A stretch of DNA of 64,000 bases from Capitulum mitella (lineage: Eukaryota; Arthropoda; Thecostraca; Pollicipedomorpha; Pollicipedidae). The notes under the pieces are model-generated. The model made no database searches and was not told the DNA's origin. It was given only the letters and a program-made list of their open reading frames with translations. The stretch is from NCBI GenBank assembly GCA_030062745.1, contig CP099843.1:5271001-5335000 (forward strand). Reading direction: 5' to 3'. Position numbers and translations under genes: made by a program. Of this stretch, positions 50,260-62,952 are shown piece after piece (the first letter of the stretch is position 1; each line of letters begins with the position of its first letter).

Positions 50260-52776
50260 GGTAGGTATTTTCGTGCGTTGTTTACGGTGACGGAAGCAGG
50301 CCACACTGAAAATGCTTGGATCTCATCATCTTCCACGTTGTTATCTATGGACTCATGTTCATGATTTCGACCAGAATAGCTTAATGACCCACCAGTCTCG
50401 CGTTGTGGCAGCAGGACAGCTGTGTCCCGGGCCCTGAACCACATCCGGGCGTGCGACCCGCCGGCCGATGTGGGTCACACGGCCGGCCAGGGGATGACAC
50501 GGGGTCAGAGGTCGGCTGGCCTCGCCAGCTGACGCCCTCTTCGCAGGCCGGCAGGACGTGGCGCCGTGACGACCAGGCAGAAAGAGCCGGCCGCATAGAG
50601 CGAGGTAGCTCTCGGCTTACACTGTCTGATTTCTTTGACCGGCAGCCGTCTGGCGTCGGCCTCACCTGTGGAACGCTGTGTGCGGGGTAGGAATCGCGGA
50701 TGGTTTTCGAATTTATACCCCATTGTCCACGACATGCCTCCGAGTGTCCACAGTGCGTTGTCTTCCCATGGATGATGTTCCACGCGGAATGCCCGCGCGG
50801 ATGTTGTTTCGCGCGTGCCTGTCAGAAGCGATCCATTGTCACACGGAGGGTTTCGACCGCGGCATTCCGTCCGGTCGTTGCCCGGACGGCGGCGGCGGTC
50901 CCGGCGAGAGGTCGGTAGGAGGCAGGACCCGGCGCAGTCACCTCTGCCGCCGCCTCCGCCGCCGAGGAAAGTGTGTCTGCTCGTGTGTACCTGGCCGGCC
51001 CGGCCCGGCGCTGGCCGTGTTTCCAATGGCCGTCACGGCCGCGCGCCCGGCGTAATCGGCGCACGGGGCGCGCATTGTTCGCCGCCGGCGCGGCGGCGGT
51101 AACGGCGCCCGGGAAAGCGGCCGCGGCCGCCCGCCCGGTCCGTGCGGCCACCGTGGATGCAGCCGTGGTGGAGGCGGCCGTAGGAGAGATGGCTGCAGTG
51201 GGTGGGGCAATCGTTTTTGCGGCGGATGATCCGGTTTTTGCAGGGGCTGTGCCGTTCGCCTATTCAGATTGGCCGGTGTTTTTATTTGCCGCGACAGTTA
51301 TTGCGTTGTTCGAGTGTCCCTGGGTCTGGTTTGGCGACCCGGCATGACTTGTACGGCCATGAACGGCTGTTTTGACAATGGCAGCAGTGACGCCATCAAG
51401 GGGCGATTTGCTTTGGCAGCTGCGATGACCGAAGAGGTTTTCTTTGCATAGCACTCGGCCGTCTCTACTGCGTCGCAGCATGGAGCAACGCACAGCCGTC
51501 CGCTGCTCCGGTTACCAACCAATAGTTCGTTTAGGTCTGCGCTAGCTTCTTGTGACACACTTTTGTCTCCGACGAAAGCGCACACCGGGGCGTTTTCATG
51601 GTCGTGATTTCGGAAAACGTGCCACCAGTTAACCTCACGACGTGGAGAGTAGGGGCTGTTTTACCATAGCGATCTAGACGTTAAAGCCGCGGAATTACCG
51701 GCATGGACGTAGTCCGGCTGTCTTAATCACAAGCGGAAATACGAGTTTCGACATCGGACCAAAAAGCAAATGGTACGGAGAGGACTACGGGTATAAAGGG
51801 GGGAAAGAAGGCAAAGGGGCAAAAGAAAAGGAGAACAGGGGGAAATGGAAAGAAAGTGGAGGTGGGAGTCAGCAAAAGAGATGTGTAAATATGATATGCC
51901 TAAAAAGCTGCTCATTTTTCCGCAGCAGGCAGATGGGCATTCCTTGTCGCATTTTACCACGAAATGAGAAGAAAAAATGCGCGCAGTGTCTCTGCCCTTG
52001 AATGACAAGGTCACGCTGCCTCATAAATTTCATGAATGTAGCCCGGGTTTTGTTTGGTGCTGGAAGCGCCCACCTGAATAGCGACTCCCCACTGCGCCGG
52101 CGTGATTCTGGAATTCCTCCCGTCGAGGAATCTTCCCTGGCACGGATGCTGCGCACTGTGGGAGAGTGCCCGCCATGGGTCTTGGGGACGTGACGGAAAG
52201 GTATCCTTATTAACGATCGGGATCGCGTAAGCCAAAGAAGCTGCATTTTTACAATTCGTTTTTGCTTATCCGTGATCAGGCAGCCACGCTCGTGTTTTCA
52301 ACTTCCCGTGCTTTCTGGCACAATGGGACCTTTCATTGCCGCTAGAGGCATTTTTCATGATGTTGCTTGATACTGCTATTGCCTCCGTCTTCCTTCACAA
52401 TGACTTCGTCATCTCTGTTTCATCCGGAACCGTGTCCCATCTACTGCAAATCGCCTGGACCTCACGCGACGTCACGACACACCTTTCTCCTCCCAGCGCT
52501 TCCGTGACCCTAGGTCACGTCGTAAAGACGCTAACGAAACGCCTGATAACCCCGCGCTCCGCGTGTCGCAAGCCTGCCGGCGCTGGACGGCGCTACCATA
52601 TCACAAATCTCCCCGCCCTTCTCCTTGACTCCACCGTACTCCACCGAACTCAGCTGGAATCTACCGGCTCGTTTCGGGCGGCAGCGCCGCTGAGACGGGC
52701 TTAGACATCGGCAGAGCCCCGTTTCGTTCCTGCGGTCGGCACATCCGCGGGGGCGTGGCACACCCTGACCTGGCCG
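50258..52776 (+). other. Intronic sequence
   Basis: A CpG-rich block at about 50860-51200 with frames on both strands; no donor-ended start was found there. The remainder is ordinary intron. No supported exon. Confidence 0.35.
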
Positions 52777-52923
52777 TGACGTCACACGAAGGCGGGTGAC
52801 GTCAGGCCGTCTGGAGGCGGCGGCGGCGGCGGCGGCGCCGCGGCAGTCGAGACCGGTGCTCGAGCGGCGCCGGTGCGACCGGCGAGGCGGTGTGACCTCA
52901 GTGGCGGTCGTGCTGCCGGCGCA
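52777..52923 (+). promoter_or_regulatory. Promoter candidate: two CREs 20 bp apart, CpG island, initiator
   Basis: Perfect TGACGTCA palindromes at 52777-52784 and 52797-52804 are spaced exactly 20 bp, about two helical turns, and would face the same side of the DNA. A GGC-rich CpG block follows, and TCAGT at 52898-52902 lies 24 bp before the ATG at 52924. Bound factors would be CREB/ATF-type bZIP proteins if the sites are used. Confidence 0.5.
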
Positions 52924-53023
52924 ATGACCATGTTGTGGGTGAACAGCAGCGGCGAAATGACCGTGGTGCGCAGCTACAACAACGAGCGCATGTTCTACGC
53001 GTGCAATCCGAACGTGACCGTCA
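52924..53023 (+). CDS. Candidate alternative first coding exon of gene 2 (33 codons, phase 1)
   Basis: The ATG at 52924 opens MTMLWVNSSGEMTVVRSYN and continues NERMFYACNPNVTV to an A|GTAGGG donor (53024), phase 1. G/C-ending codons stand out from the A/T-rich intron that follows. Phase 1 fits acceptors 55365/55368, the nearest gene 2 exon 2.3 kb downstream. Other in-frame GT sites at 53048 and 53057 would leave in phase 0 and fit 55385. The peptide is not recognised. The upstream paired CREs and initiator make this the best-supported alternative start. Confidence 0.45.
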
Positions 53024-55357
53024 GTAGGGCGCCCAGTCTGCGTATTCAGGTGCTCCAGGTACCGTACATCGGGGAAAGAGCGATGAGTCTAACGCGTGTC
53101 CTATGCCAGTGAAGCGTGTGACGATTGATCGTGCCTCAGATGGGCGTATTAGCACACCCGGCGCGGGAATCGTTTTGATGGACTGTTCGCTTGCTCGCTT
53201 GGTGAAACTTGGTCTTAACGGATTGTAGTTCAGATCTGTTGAGTGCGAGAAATTGACGTTCAATCTCATCACATGTCAGTGGAACATTATGTTTAATGCA
53301 ATGTGCAGAATGTGAAGTAGTTACTCATAAGAATGCTACGAAATCTACTCAGTCACACTGAGAGACATTGTGGGAATCGTTAATCCTGAACGAAAAGACG
53401 CATTTTATTCGTGTTTTTTTTTTTGTCACGTCCTGTTACGTAAGTTTGTGTTTGGGGTCCAGGCGCCCGTGCATTTCAACAACTAATTTCATTCTGTATT
53501 TGTAATAGACGACTCCTGTTTTTTTTTTCTGACAGCGTCAGTGACGTGAGCCAGCGTATGATTTATTTCCGCGTCCACGATGTTTTATCCAGTATCGTAT
53601 ACATTACGTACACCTCAGGTCGCCAGTCACCCTTCCGTTTCTTCGTCATCTGGTGAGCAGTGTTATAAATCGCCAGTCAATTAAATCACTACTTATTCAA
53701 TGTAGAAGATTCCCATTCAGCCAATTGCTTGCGAAAGCTTATAGATTAGAAGTTCCTGCATTCTGTTGTTTTAAACATTTCATTTCGAAATCCATTTGAT
53801 CGGGAATGCTTTTTTTACTTTAATTTTTTCTATGCTTTAGGCTACAACAAATATGTTCCACAAACGAAAAAAACTTTCACGATTACAACCAAACACATGA
53901 CTTTGACTGTCATGGGACGTCTTGCCCACTAGTGCGGAAACATCGGCTGCATCTCAGCGTCCTCCCCAGCCCGTCCGTGTGCACCGGATTGGAAAATGCG
54001 AGCGCGTGCGACAGGACCAGTTGTACCGTGTTCCGCGGCGCTCTGTCCTCGTCCTGTGCGGAAACGAAGCGCACGCAGACGCCGTCGTTTGTCAGTGATC
54101 TACCTGTGCGATCTTGTCTGCGCACGGGCGAAAGTCGTGCAAGGATCCCGGTCTGCTGCCTGAAAATTGTTGCAGAGGACACTGGAAGCATACGTAGCTC
54201 CGGGCGTTGTCCTTTGTCCCTAGACAGCAGTTGTGCAGCCGGGCTGTGCAATTTGGGCCCCGGAAGAGACGTGCCAATGGGACGGCGTTTTTGCCAGCGA
54301 AAAGCCGGCTAATCTTATCCACTTTTTACGTGTAAGAAATCCCCAAGTGCTGATGAATGTTGTTTGTTCTGCGAGGGACACGACTTTGGCGTATCGTGTT
54401 CTCTGTGATGACTACCAGGGCGCTGCACTGTCTTGGCACAAACACCTCACAGAAACCCCTGGTCGCAGTTAAATTGGTCACTCGCGAACGCGAAGGCGCA
54501 ATCCCGCACCGCCTACTCAGGCTTTCAAGGATTCTCCGCATGGGCATATTCCTCTCGCGTGCAAGAAAAACAATGAGTCCGTGGAAAGATTGGAATCGCA
54601 GCTTTAGCGCCGCACGGAAGAGATGAGTTACGCTTTCCAGTGACGTGAGGCCAAAACGCACTGAAGACAGGATACGAAGCATAAGATTTAATGAACCGTG
54701 GTGGTTATCCCGCGCAGAATCCTGTTTGTGGAATATGATATTACTTGGTCAAGTCAGCCAAAAGCATAGGGAATTTCTGCCAGGTCATGTGGTCCGTGAG
54801 ATAGCGTGGGAGACGGGCACAGGTCTGGTTTGACAGCCTGCTGCAGCGTGGAATTGGAGCGAGGGCGCCGGCCTTGGTCGAGTGTCGCCTCGTTCGCCTT
54901 CTCACCAGGGTGTAGGCGGGCACTGGGTGGAGTTGTTGTAAATTTTATCTTACAGTCGGCTGTAAATTATGCAGATTTTCGTGTCGGCGAAAGCTTAGAT
55001 CATAGCGTGCGACTTAATACAGAACAATGCTGCATTTTTCTTGGATTCAATCAGTCAAGGAGCAACACTTTCTTCTTGTAAACGCCGCGTAAACATCATG
55101 TCTCGTCCTGAATTTATTTCACAGCTTGGTGAACTGGAGTCCTCCGCTTTCACGTCGATACGAAGGCCGTGATCGCGGGCCGTGAAATGCCACAATACCG
55201 CGCCATTTAACGGCGGAATCCTGCGCTCTCCATTCCCTCCTCGTCCTCGCTTTTCCACGCCACCCGCTCGTCTCCGCCCACATTTCTCGCACCTCCGTCG
55301 CCGCCCCGGCCGGCCACCTTTGTACGGCGGCCGCCAGTCTTCCGGCGCGGCCGGCAG
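53024..55357 (+). other. Intron of gene 2
   Basis: A/T-rich intron. A pyrimidine-rich stretch of about 90 bp (55210-55300) precedes the acceptor cluster. No other exon is supported. Confidence 0.5.
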
Positions 55358-55364
55358 ATGTCAG

Positions 55365-55501
55365 CAGCGTCGCCGTCGTTTCAGGCCGAGCTGCGAGGCG
55401 TGCTGCTGAAGCGGCGCGGGGACGACTCGGACGACGACCCGGGCCTGCCGCACTCGCCGGCGACGCCGCCCAACGCGGCCCGCCTGCAGAAGGAGCTTAA
55501 G
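55365..55501 (+). CDS. Gene 2 exon with three in-frame-compatible acceptors
   Basis: The donor is GTAGGC at 55502, phase 0. AG dinucleotides allow starts at 55365, 55368 (a NAGNAG pair, both needing phase 1) and 55385 (TTTCAG, phase 0), all giving the same downstream frame. An ATG at 55358 is also in frame. The exon encodes SPSFQAELRGVLLKRRGDD, an acidic run, then GLPHSPATPPNAARLQKEL. A 'KRR...acidic...GLP.SP' arrangement occurs after the SHDSIF block in CRACD-family proteins as I recall them. With the start at 55365 the whole gene 2 reading, from 35240 to 64000, is exactly 523 codons. Confidence 0.7.
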
Positions 55502-58500
55502 GTAGGCGCTGGCCCGGCCGGAGGGGCCTGCCCGATTCGGTGCGGTCGGAGGCTGCAGGCCGCACATACATGGCCCGATGCTGACGCAAAGCTAGCTGAA
55601 GATTTCGTGCGTGGCTCACTTTCAAAAGGCCAGACGCTGTTATCCTGGGCTACGATTGCATGCGCGATAAGGCGCTTGAAGGGCAAATATTTCAGTATAA
55701 GTAACATCCACAGAGTATGCGGCCATATGGCAACACCCTCCAAAAGATGGGACCCGCCGAGCTGAGAGAATAACGGATCACAATGGACGCTTACGTCGTA
55801 AACGTGACTGAATTTTCTGGCGGAGATAATGTCTTTGTTCTGAGTGGCTGATCCCGCTGGCGTGCTCCGGGTTACTTTGAATCAGCATTGCCAGTCGATT
55901 GGACTTCGCTTGGGGCGGCACGGATTTTGAAATGGAATCCTGGATCACCACAGCATTTCACATGCCCAGTAACTGGAATGCTTAGACCGTACGCTATTCT
56001 CGGTGTGAAGCGCCGGATCCAGTTGCTGGTGATGATGCTCCCCTCTGGCGACGTTCCGAAATCGCCGTTTCACGCAGGAATTCAGCCGGAATCACTCGAC
56101 TGTGCCGTGACGCCTCGGCTATTTCTCCGTCGTGATACATTTCGGAGTGGCTGCGCCCCACTGACGCCAACAGGAAACGACGTCACAATGGGGCCACGGG
56201 CGACTCTCATTTTTATCCTTATTTTATTTATATTTCTGGGAACGTGCCTCGCGCGCTGTCGGGCTCCGCTGCTTCCAACTTCTGTAGCCTGCGACTCAGC
56301 AACGGAAACCCAATGTTTTTCATGTTGAATCCTTTATCGTTGAGGCTGGTAGTCAGCTAGTCAAAACCTGACTTTTCCAGGTTTTGGTTTTGACCTTGGG
56401 GATATTTCCCTAAAAGTCATGCACCTATCATGAACAAAGTTCGAAGACAGTGGTTAGGTCAACTTAAAAAAAACAAAATGACGTAGGACAATTTTAGGCG
56501 GACCACACACTGAGAAGTCCTTGTTTTTGGGAAACTTACATGGACATTCACCTTGGAAATATTAACTGAAAGGAGACTTGTTTACTTCTCCTCATATTCG
56601 GTGCAGACGGAAAACGACCGCTATCATTCTAGCCAAGAAAACGAGGAAACCACAGCGGTCACAGATGGCTTCATTCCCGTTAGACTCCACTCCCTCCCGG
56701 CTCCGGCGGACTTCCTCATCCACCGGTACCGCCCACCGTTACCCTCTCACGCGTCACGTGACGCTGCTGCTGAGGCACGGCGGCCCCGTCGCGGCGCCGA
56801 CAGCTCTCCGTCAGCTACCTCGCGGGCTCTGCACACCAGCAGCGGCTGTGCTCGGGCGGAGGTCGTTCTGGGCTCTGCTCCAGCGCCGGCCGGGCTCCGC
56901 CGACGGCGGCAGCGTGCTTCCTCTGCGGCCAACATCATCCGTGGTCCGCTGCGGCCTCGGCCGTCCCAGCCGTGGCGCTCCAGGGCTGCCTCGGCAGCGG
57001 CCGCGGTCGCCGTGCCCCCGGGCGACTGGAGAGTCGTTCCAAGTTGTGGTTCTCCACGTGACCGTAGTTCCCATCTCCAGTTGTGATGGACCAGGGAGAC
57101 TTAAGCGGCCGTCACCAGATGCGGCTGTCCAGATTGGTGCAGCTCTCGTTCTCAGTTGTAATGGCCCAAGGCACCACTGACTGTGTGGGGTTTAGTCGAC
57201 GTCCGCCGGGGAAACCGTATCCCTCAGCAACGCTAGCCAGGAATGTGCTGAGGACGGATCGTTTTGGTGCAGCCAAGTAACTGTCCCGACGGCGCAACAT
57301 GGACAGCAGCGAAAATAGAACAGCAGCGCGGCGATGGTGCATGGACGCACAGCTACTGCGGTTGGCGGAAAATTTCCTCGCTCAAGCCGTCGAGCAGGGG
57401 CGGGTTCAGCGAAGTGGTTCAGACGCAGCGCTTACGGCCGCAGCCCTCTGGCACAGGTTTGTGCAGTCACCGGCGCGGAACGGACGGCCTACCGGCTTAA
57501 CGTGAGCTCGCCAAATTCAAGAGTGCCTCCCAGAGACAGAAGGCATTTTCTGGTTAGGTCGACTCGCACGAAACTCGGGCGGCACATTCGTGGTCGGCGG
57601 TTGGCCCAGATCGCTGACACGAAATTCGGAGCTATCAGTAGAAACACCGAACGGACTGATACGTGCTCCATATCTGGCAGACAGCCAGCTGGAATGAGAC
57701 GTCGATTCTCCTCAAAGAAACACGCACATACCATGAATATGCAAATGTCACGGTCTTTTGACGGGCGATGTGGGTTTGCTGCTTGGGGAGACAGCAGGCC
57801 GACGTGATCTCAATTGGAAATGATCGAATGAGCCGTCCGAAATCGCTGACGCAACTCTCATCTGGTCCATCCCGACGGCGAATCAGATCAGGCCCCATCC
57901 CAGCCGCTGCCGCTCCGGTGCATCCTGCCGCCGTGTGAGACCTGGTCGCGGACTCCACTGACCCCGATATCGGGGCCTGCGTCGCCGTTCGGCACCGTCC
58001 AGCTGACAGCGGCGACGGCGCCTGTTCTCATGGTCAGGCCAAATGAACGGGAATTGTCCAGAACAGACGAACGCACGCGCTGCTTCGCGCCTGTTTCCCT
58101 TTAATGGGACTGAGACTGTGCTCTGTTTGGAATCTGAGTCTAAGTGCGGATAACGCGTTTGAGACGTCCAAGTAGCGTACTTACTTATGTTCATGACCAT
58201 GTTCATGCATCGGGAAAGCTTTCACATGGTAGTTTTCCGTATTTCACATCACATCATATCCATATTTCGTCCCCAGACAAGTATAAAGATAATCAGAATG
58301 CAAATCATGCACAGCTAAAACATACACAAGAAATCATTGGCGTGAGAATTTTATGTAACAACGAGTCTGGCGTAATTGTATGGAAAGAATAAAAATGAAA
58401 AATAGAAGTGCGTAGAACGCCTCAGAAACATTTGTAATTGTAATGCTAATTGCCATAATAAATGGCATTGTCAACTGTAAGTGCGTTTGTGCGATCGCTT

Positions 58501-61500
58501 GAGACAGGCGATTCCAGACCTCGGCAGATCATAGCCATCGGGTCCCCGCCACTAAATCATGACACATTCTCTGCTAACCTCTGAGCCGTCAGAATGTAGC
58601 GCTGTCTGTTATCGATGAACATTGGTTCAAATCGTGCAAGCTGTCTCATCACATTCTAGCAGATAAGCTCGTTCTCACGTAAATCTAACTGTAGAATTTA
58701 TGTACCAGTAAGTGCAGACGTTGTAAAGACTCGTGAACACCGCCTTCACTTGATGCATGCCACATCCTGGGGCTGACGTGGGCTTGGAGTGAGGAGGACG
58801 TACCTACGTCACATTTGTTTAATCCGGGCGCTCACACAGACCTAAATGAGACCAAGCTGGAATCAGGACGCCCTCGCGGATTTGTCATGCCGGATGTCTT
58901 GCTGACTGCATGCTATCAGAAGAACTCGCAGAAGTGATATCATACATCTGATAAGATTCCAAACATCCACATTTCTTCTCAGTAGCAGATTGCAGGCAAT
59001 AAAGAACGTATAGACTGACGCACATTTACATAAAGGGGCATAGCAATCGTGCCGAAGTGACGGCATGCTTTAATGGCCTCCGTGGAAGAGTATAGTGGTA
59101 ACGGAGGCTTGGAAATTCAAGGCGAGCCCCATAAGTTAGGGATGAAACGGTGTCTTGCGTGATGTATTGCAGAAGAGTTTTTGGAAGACCTGATACACAT
59201 CGGAATGTCTTCGGTATTTAGTTGGCGCCGCTTGGGACATAGTATGACTTTAAACATGACGTGTAAGTCAGGTTTTATCGAAATTCGAGACTGAATACAT
59301 GTTTTTGATCGTCTCAGAAAGTGATGGATGCCATGAAATGTACAGGTTGGGAGAAGGAGGGTCTTAAGCCGGAGCTAGGATTATTAAAAGTTTTTTTTAT
59401 GATGATTGTACGCTTCATCAGTGCTGGTAATACTGCAGCTTAAGCTAAAATCGTCGTACGATTATTTTAAAGCGCTGCCCATTTGGTTTTCGCGTTAGCC
59501 TTGGGCAGAAAGGGATACCTGAGAAGAGAAATAGTCGGAGCTCCTCATTTCTGACTACGTTGGCGACCCGTCGTACGTAATATGAGCTAGTTTGGCATTG
59601 CTATGCTAATAAAAGGTTAGATATACAGAGCGTTCTAGCTCAGAACACCCTACCAATTACCCTTTCACTTTTTCTTCGGCAGTCATATCTCATGACGCGA
59701 TTATTATGCCCGTCCTTATGCAAATGTGAGCGTTTCAGCTGGTTCTTGGTTGCCTTGAACACGTTAATCAGAACCGGGATCACCCCCGTTTTTTCCACCG
59801 CATTGTGCCACGCCTGGCTGGCGGCTCCGCGCGCGCCGTGGTCGCCTGTCGTGTGCTGTGCACGGTTCGGAACCGCCGGCGGCTCCGGTCCGGAACCGGG
59901 CACGACCTGCGGCGCAATTCCGTCCGACTTCTGTCGTGAGTGAAGCCGGGAAGCCCAGTTTACGGCCGCCTAATGGCCGCAGTGCTTCCTGGTTATCAAA
60001 TGGACGGCTTGCGTCAGCAGCGTGTGAACGAGAAGAGAAGGTCTTGCGCGCGACCGTGAGGTCGCGGTGCTTGTAAAAGATGGGTTGTCTCGAGTTGGAA
60101 TGGTGCTTCATGTGTGCACGAATCTTCACTTCTTTTGGTGCGTATTGTCGTATCTTGCAAACTGCACGCCTGCAGTTCGTCGATGATTGTGTTGAGTTGA
60201 ACTGTGGCCACAAGCGTTCGTGCGAAAATGGATTTTTTCGATGTAAGCGGTAAACGCCGACCAAATAGCCCACCGTCTTCCATGCTGACGATGCAAATGC
60301 CACACTCCCGCGGATGAAAGGGAAGCGTGGTGGCGGGGAGAAATGCATCTGGCACGCGGACCTGAATTCTCTGCGGTGCGTCTCGCCATATGTCGGGACC
60401 AGCGGCGCAGCCCGGCTGCCGTCGCTGTAGCACCGTGGTCGCTGAGAGCATGGCTTCGTCACTGACGCCTCTCCGATCTGTATTCGTCACTGTTTGCGAC
60501 TGCGTTGGACGGAGTGGCGAAAGTTTCGAGCAGGACTGGTTGCCACTGCGAGCAGGAGTAGCAGTCTCTCCGAGCAGGAGTGGTGGGCGCTACGACGGGG
60601 CTGTTTTGTGCCAGATCGGGGCGTGTTGTCATAAATCACTGCTCACGAGTCGTTATGCCGTTTGCCCGGGTGACCAGCCCATCTAAAGCTATGGCCAGGG
60701 GCATAACGTGCAGACCTTTATTGTTCCCTTCAGTGTCGTAAGTCGCAAGTCATTGTGAACTGTCTGACCTCCTCCACACTTGGAGTTTGTTTCGCAGCAC
60801 CAAAACTGAGCTGTTCAGTGACCACTGCAGGAGGTTACACTATGGTTCAATCGCATCCCTTTTCGTTTGGTTTGGTGCTGGTTAGAGACATTTCGACTAG
60901 CTCTAATGATTATCGAGCTATTGGGCTACATAGAGAGGTGTGAGTGATCCGGTATCGGTGCGAGGAAGGGAAGGTAGCTGTCGACACGGGACTCAGCGTG
61001 AAGGGGCTGACGGGACGGCCGACTTCTCCGTTACCCCGGCTGCGTTCTTTACCGACATGCGGCCATTGTTTTCCGCGAGTCGCCCCGGTCATTTGGCGTC
61101 GGAAACTCTCACGCCAATCGTCACGACAGACCCAGTGATCACTTCAGACCATCACCACGCGACGTGCCGTGCGAAAGCATGGTCTTCGCGACCCAGTCAC
61201 CACTTGCGGACCCAGTGGCCTGATTTGGTCTCTGCGGCTCCTGTCCCTGTCCAGTGACACCATTAATCTGAGTGACCCGTCGCGACGCGGTAATCCCTCC
61301 TGGCCTCAGTCACCTCCTCACGGTTTCCGTGACCCGTCTTGACCTCGGTGACCAGGAGACGTAACCAGGATTCTGCCAATGAAAGACAGTGGAAACGTAA
61401 CCCTCCTCAAACCTGAAAACTCCTCGCAGGTCCACTGTATTTTTGATTTCCGGGTTTTTAAAATTTACTTTCAGTAGTGGTGGGATACGGAACGTTAAAT

Positions 61501-61588
61501 TTTATATCCCAAGGGGGACATGGCTTTCTTTGCTCGTTCCCCTGGTCATTTCCATGCGGTGACCTGACTGGGACGGTTTCGTCTTCAG
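55502..61588 (+). other. Intron of gene 2
   Basis: A 6.1-kb interval between phase-0 junctions. It is mostly A/T-rich with a GC-rich patch at about 56740-57060 and short open frames, none tied to matching splice phases. No RNA gene was recognised. Confidence 0.45.
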
Positions 61589-61727
61589 GGTCAGAGCGGC
61601 AAATCGGGCGGCTCCTGCAGCGATGGCTCTCTGCTCTCCATGTACAGCTCCGGCACGTGCACCGACGACGACATCTTCGGCCCGCTCTCCAAACACCCCT
61701 CCAAGGCCTCCCTGGGCCGCGACCAAG
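61589..61727 (+). CDS. Gene 2 exon: CSDGSLLSMYSS block
   Basis: The acceptor is CGGTTTCGTCTTCAG and entry is phase 0, as the previous donor requires. The donor GTGAGG at 61728 leaves in phase 1. It encodes SGGSCSDGSLLSMYSSGTC, an acidic TDDDIFGPL, and SKHPSKASLGRDQ. Ser-rich 'CSDGSLLSM.SS' blocks are what I recall from insect members of this family. Codons are strongly G/C-ending and the exon stands out sharply from its introns. It is a likely phosphorylated, disordered segment. Confidence 0.75.
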
Positions 61728-62754
61728 GTGAGGCTCCCTGACCCGTGAGACACCCACTAATCGCCCGGCGTTTCCTGGTGGGCGGTGGTGGCGCGGGGGT
61801 CTGCGGGACGGAAGTGAGAAAGATTCTCACGCTGAAGCTCAGGCTAATATCTGAGAAGGCCGCGCGTCGTGAATAGTCACCGCAGGGTGTTCCTGGATAA
61901 GATGAGCCGCTGGCTGACGTCGTAGACGAGGTCGGATTGCCACTCCGTTGACCTTGTGGACCTTGCGGTCTGGCGCTCTGAGCCATCTCCATACAAGGCG
62001 GGTCCCGAGCAGACGATGCTGACGGCCTGCGTTGGATGGGACCCTGTGGTAATGCCTTTTCAGGCAATGTCCGCCAAGATCATCGTCTGTATCGTAGCGA
62101 CGGAGTTAGATGGAGAGGAGAGTAGGTTCCGGCTCGAGCTCGCGTAAAGTGATGTTTTTATTCTTGCGCGCGAAGAATACGTCCAAGTACGTCCTGTCTG
62201 CGCTCTGTTGGCTAATGTTTGGGGGTTATGCATGCGTGCGGTTAATACAAACACAAGCCTTCCTGCGTAGTGAAGTGGTCGATCCATATGAAAGACGCAT
62301 TTCTTGGCCAGGAATAGAGCCGACGGTTTCAGATGTTGTGTCTAAGTTCACAGAGTTATTCCGTCACAAGGATGACGGAATAGCAGGTTCGTGCAAATGT
62401 GGCGTTATAAGCGGCATGCATATTCTGGGATACGGTGTAGGTTTGACCTTTTAAACTCCTAAATATACATGAGTGGTGGTTGCTGCACAACAGCTGGTTA
62501 TACAGTGAGCTTCTCAAAACGTTTTGGAGTTTAACGTAATCCCGTCTGCGTCTGATGGAAATCTGGAAAGGGAGACATTTTACCACGTCTTTTAACTCTG
62601 CCAACTAAATGCAAAAAACGGTATGATGTGTTGTAGACAGACAACATACCTGACTTAACATTTCCGGTCAGGTGAATATGGCGCCATCTAACCCTGCCCG
62701 TGTACGTTAGAGACGTCGGTCCTGGAACCCTCTAGCGCCGCCTGTCCGCCGCAG
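61728..62754 (+). other. Intron of gene 2
   Basis: A 1.0-kb interval between phase-1 junctions, A/T-richer, with no other feature recognised. Confidence 0.55.
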
Positions 62755-62952
62755 ACAACCTGGACCTGGAGACGTCGGCGGCGCTGAGCCACTCGGCGGC
62801 CAAACACCGCATCTCGGTGCGTCCCCGGCGGAACCACGGAGCGCCGCGACAGCACCGGGCCCGCGCCAGGCCCCAGACCTCGCCGGCGGCCGGCCTGCCG
62901 CCCACCGTCGAGGAGGAGAGCCCGCCCCCCACGCCCACCGCCGCGCGCACAG
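62755..62952 (+). CDS. Gene 2 exon: LSHSAAKHRISVRPRR core motif
   Basis: The acceptor is CTGTCCGCCGCAG and entry is phase 1; the donor GTCTGT at 62953 is weak but in phase 1 and matches the next exon. It encodes DNLDLETSAALSHSAAKHR then ISVRPRRNHGAPRQHRA, followed by a Pro/Glu-rich tail with TVEEESPPPTP. The 'AAKH..SVRP..' basic motif is the most diagnostic part of the DUF4592/CRACD family that I can see. Vertebrate members have a very similar 'KH+.AV+P+' block. Its function within the protein is not known to me. Confidence 0.75.

Noticed and set aside
57299..57505. Frame starting MDSSENRTAARR with a helical appearance
   Set aside because: The nearby donors leave in phase 2, and no gene 2 acceptor downstream accepts phase 2; no CpG island or CRE precedes it.
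58600..58650. GGTTCAAATCG resembling a tRNA T-loop
   Set aside because: No cloverleaf arms, A-box or acceptor stem around it.
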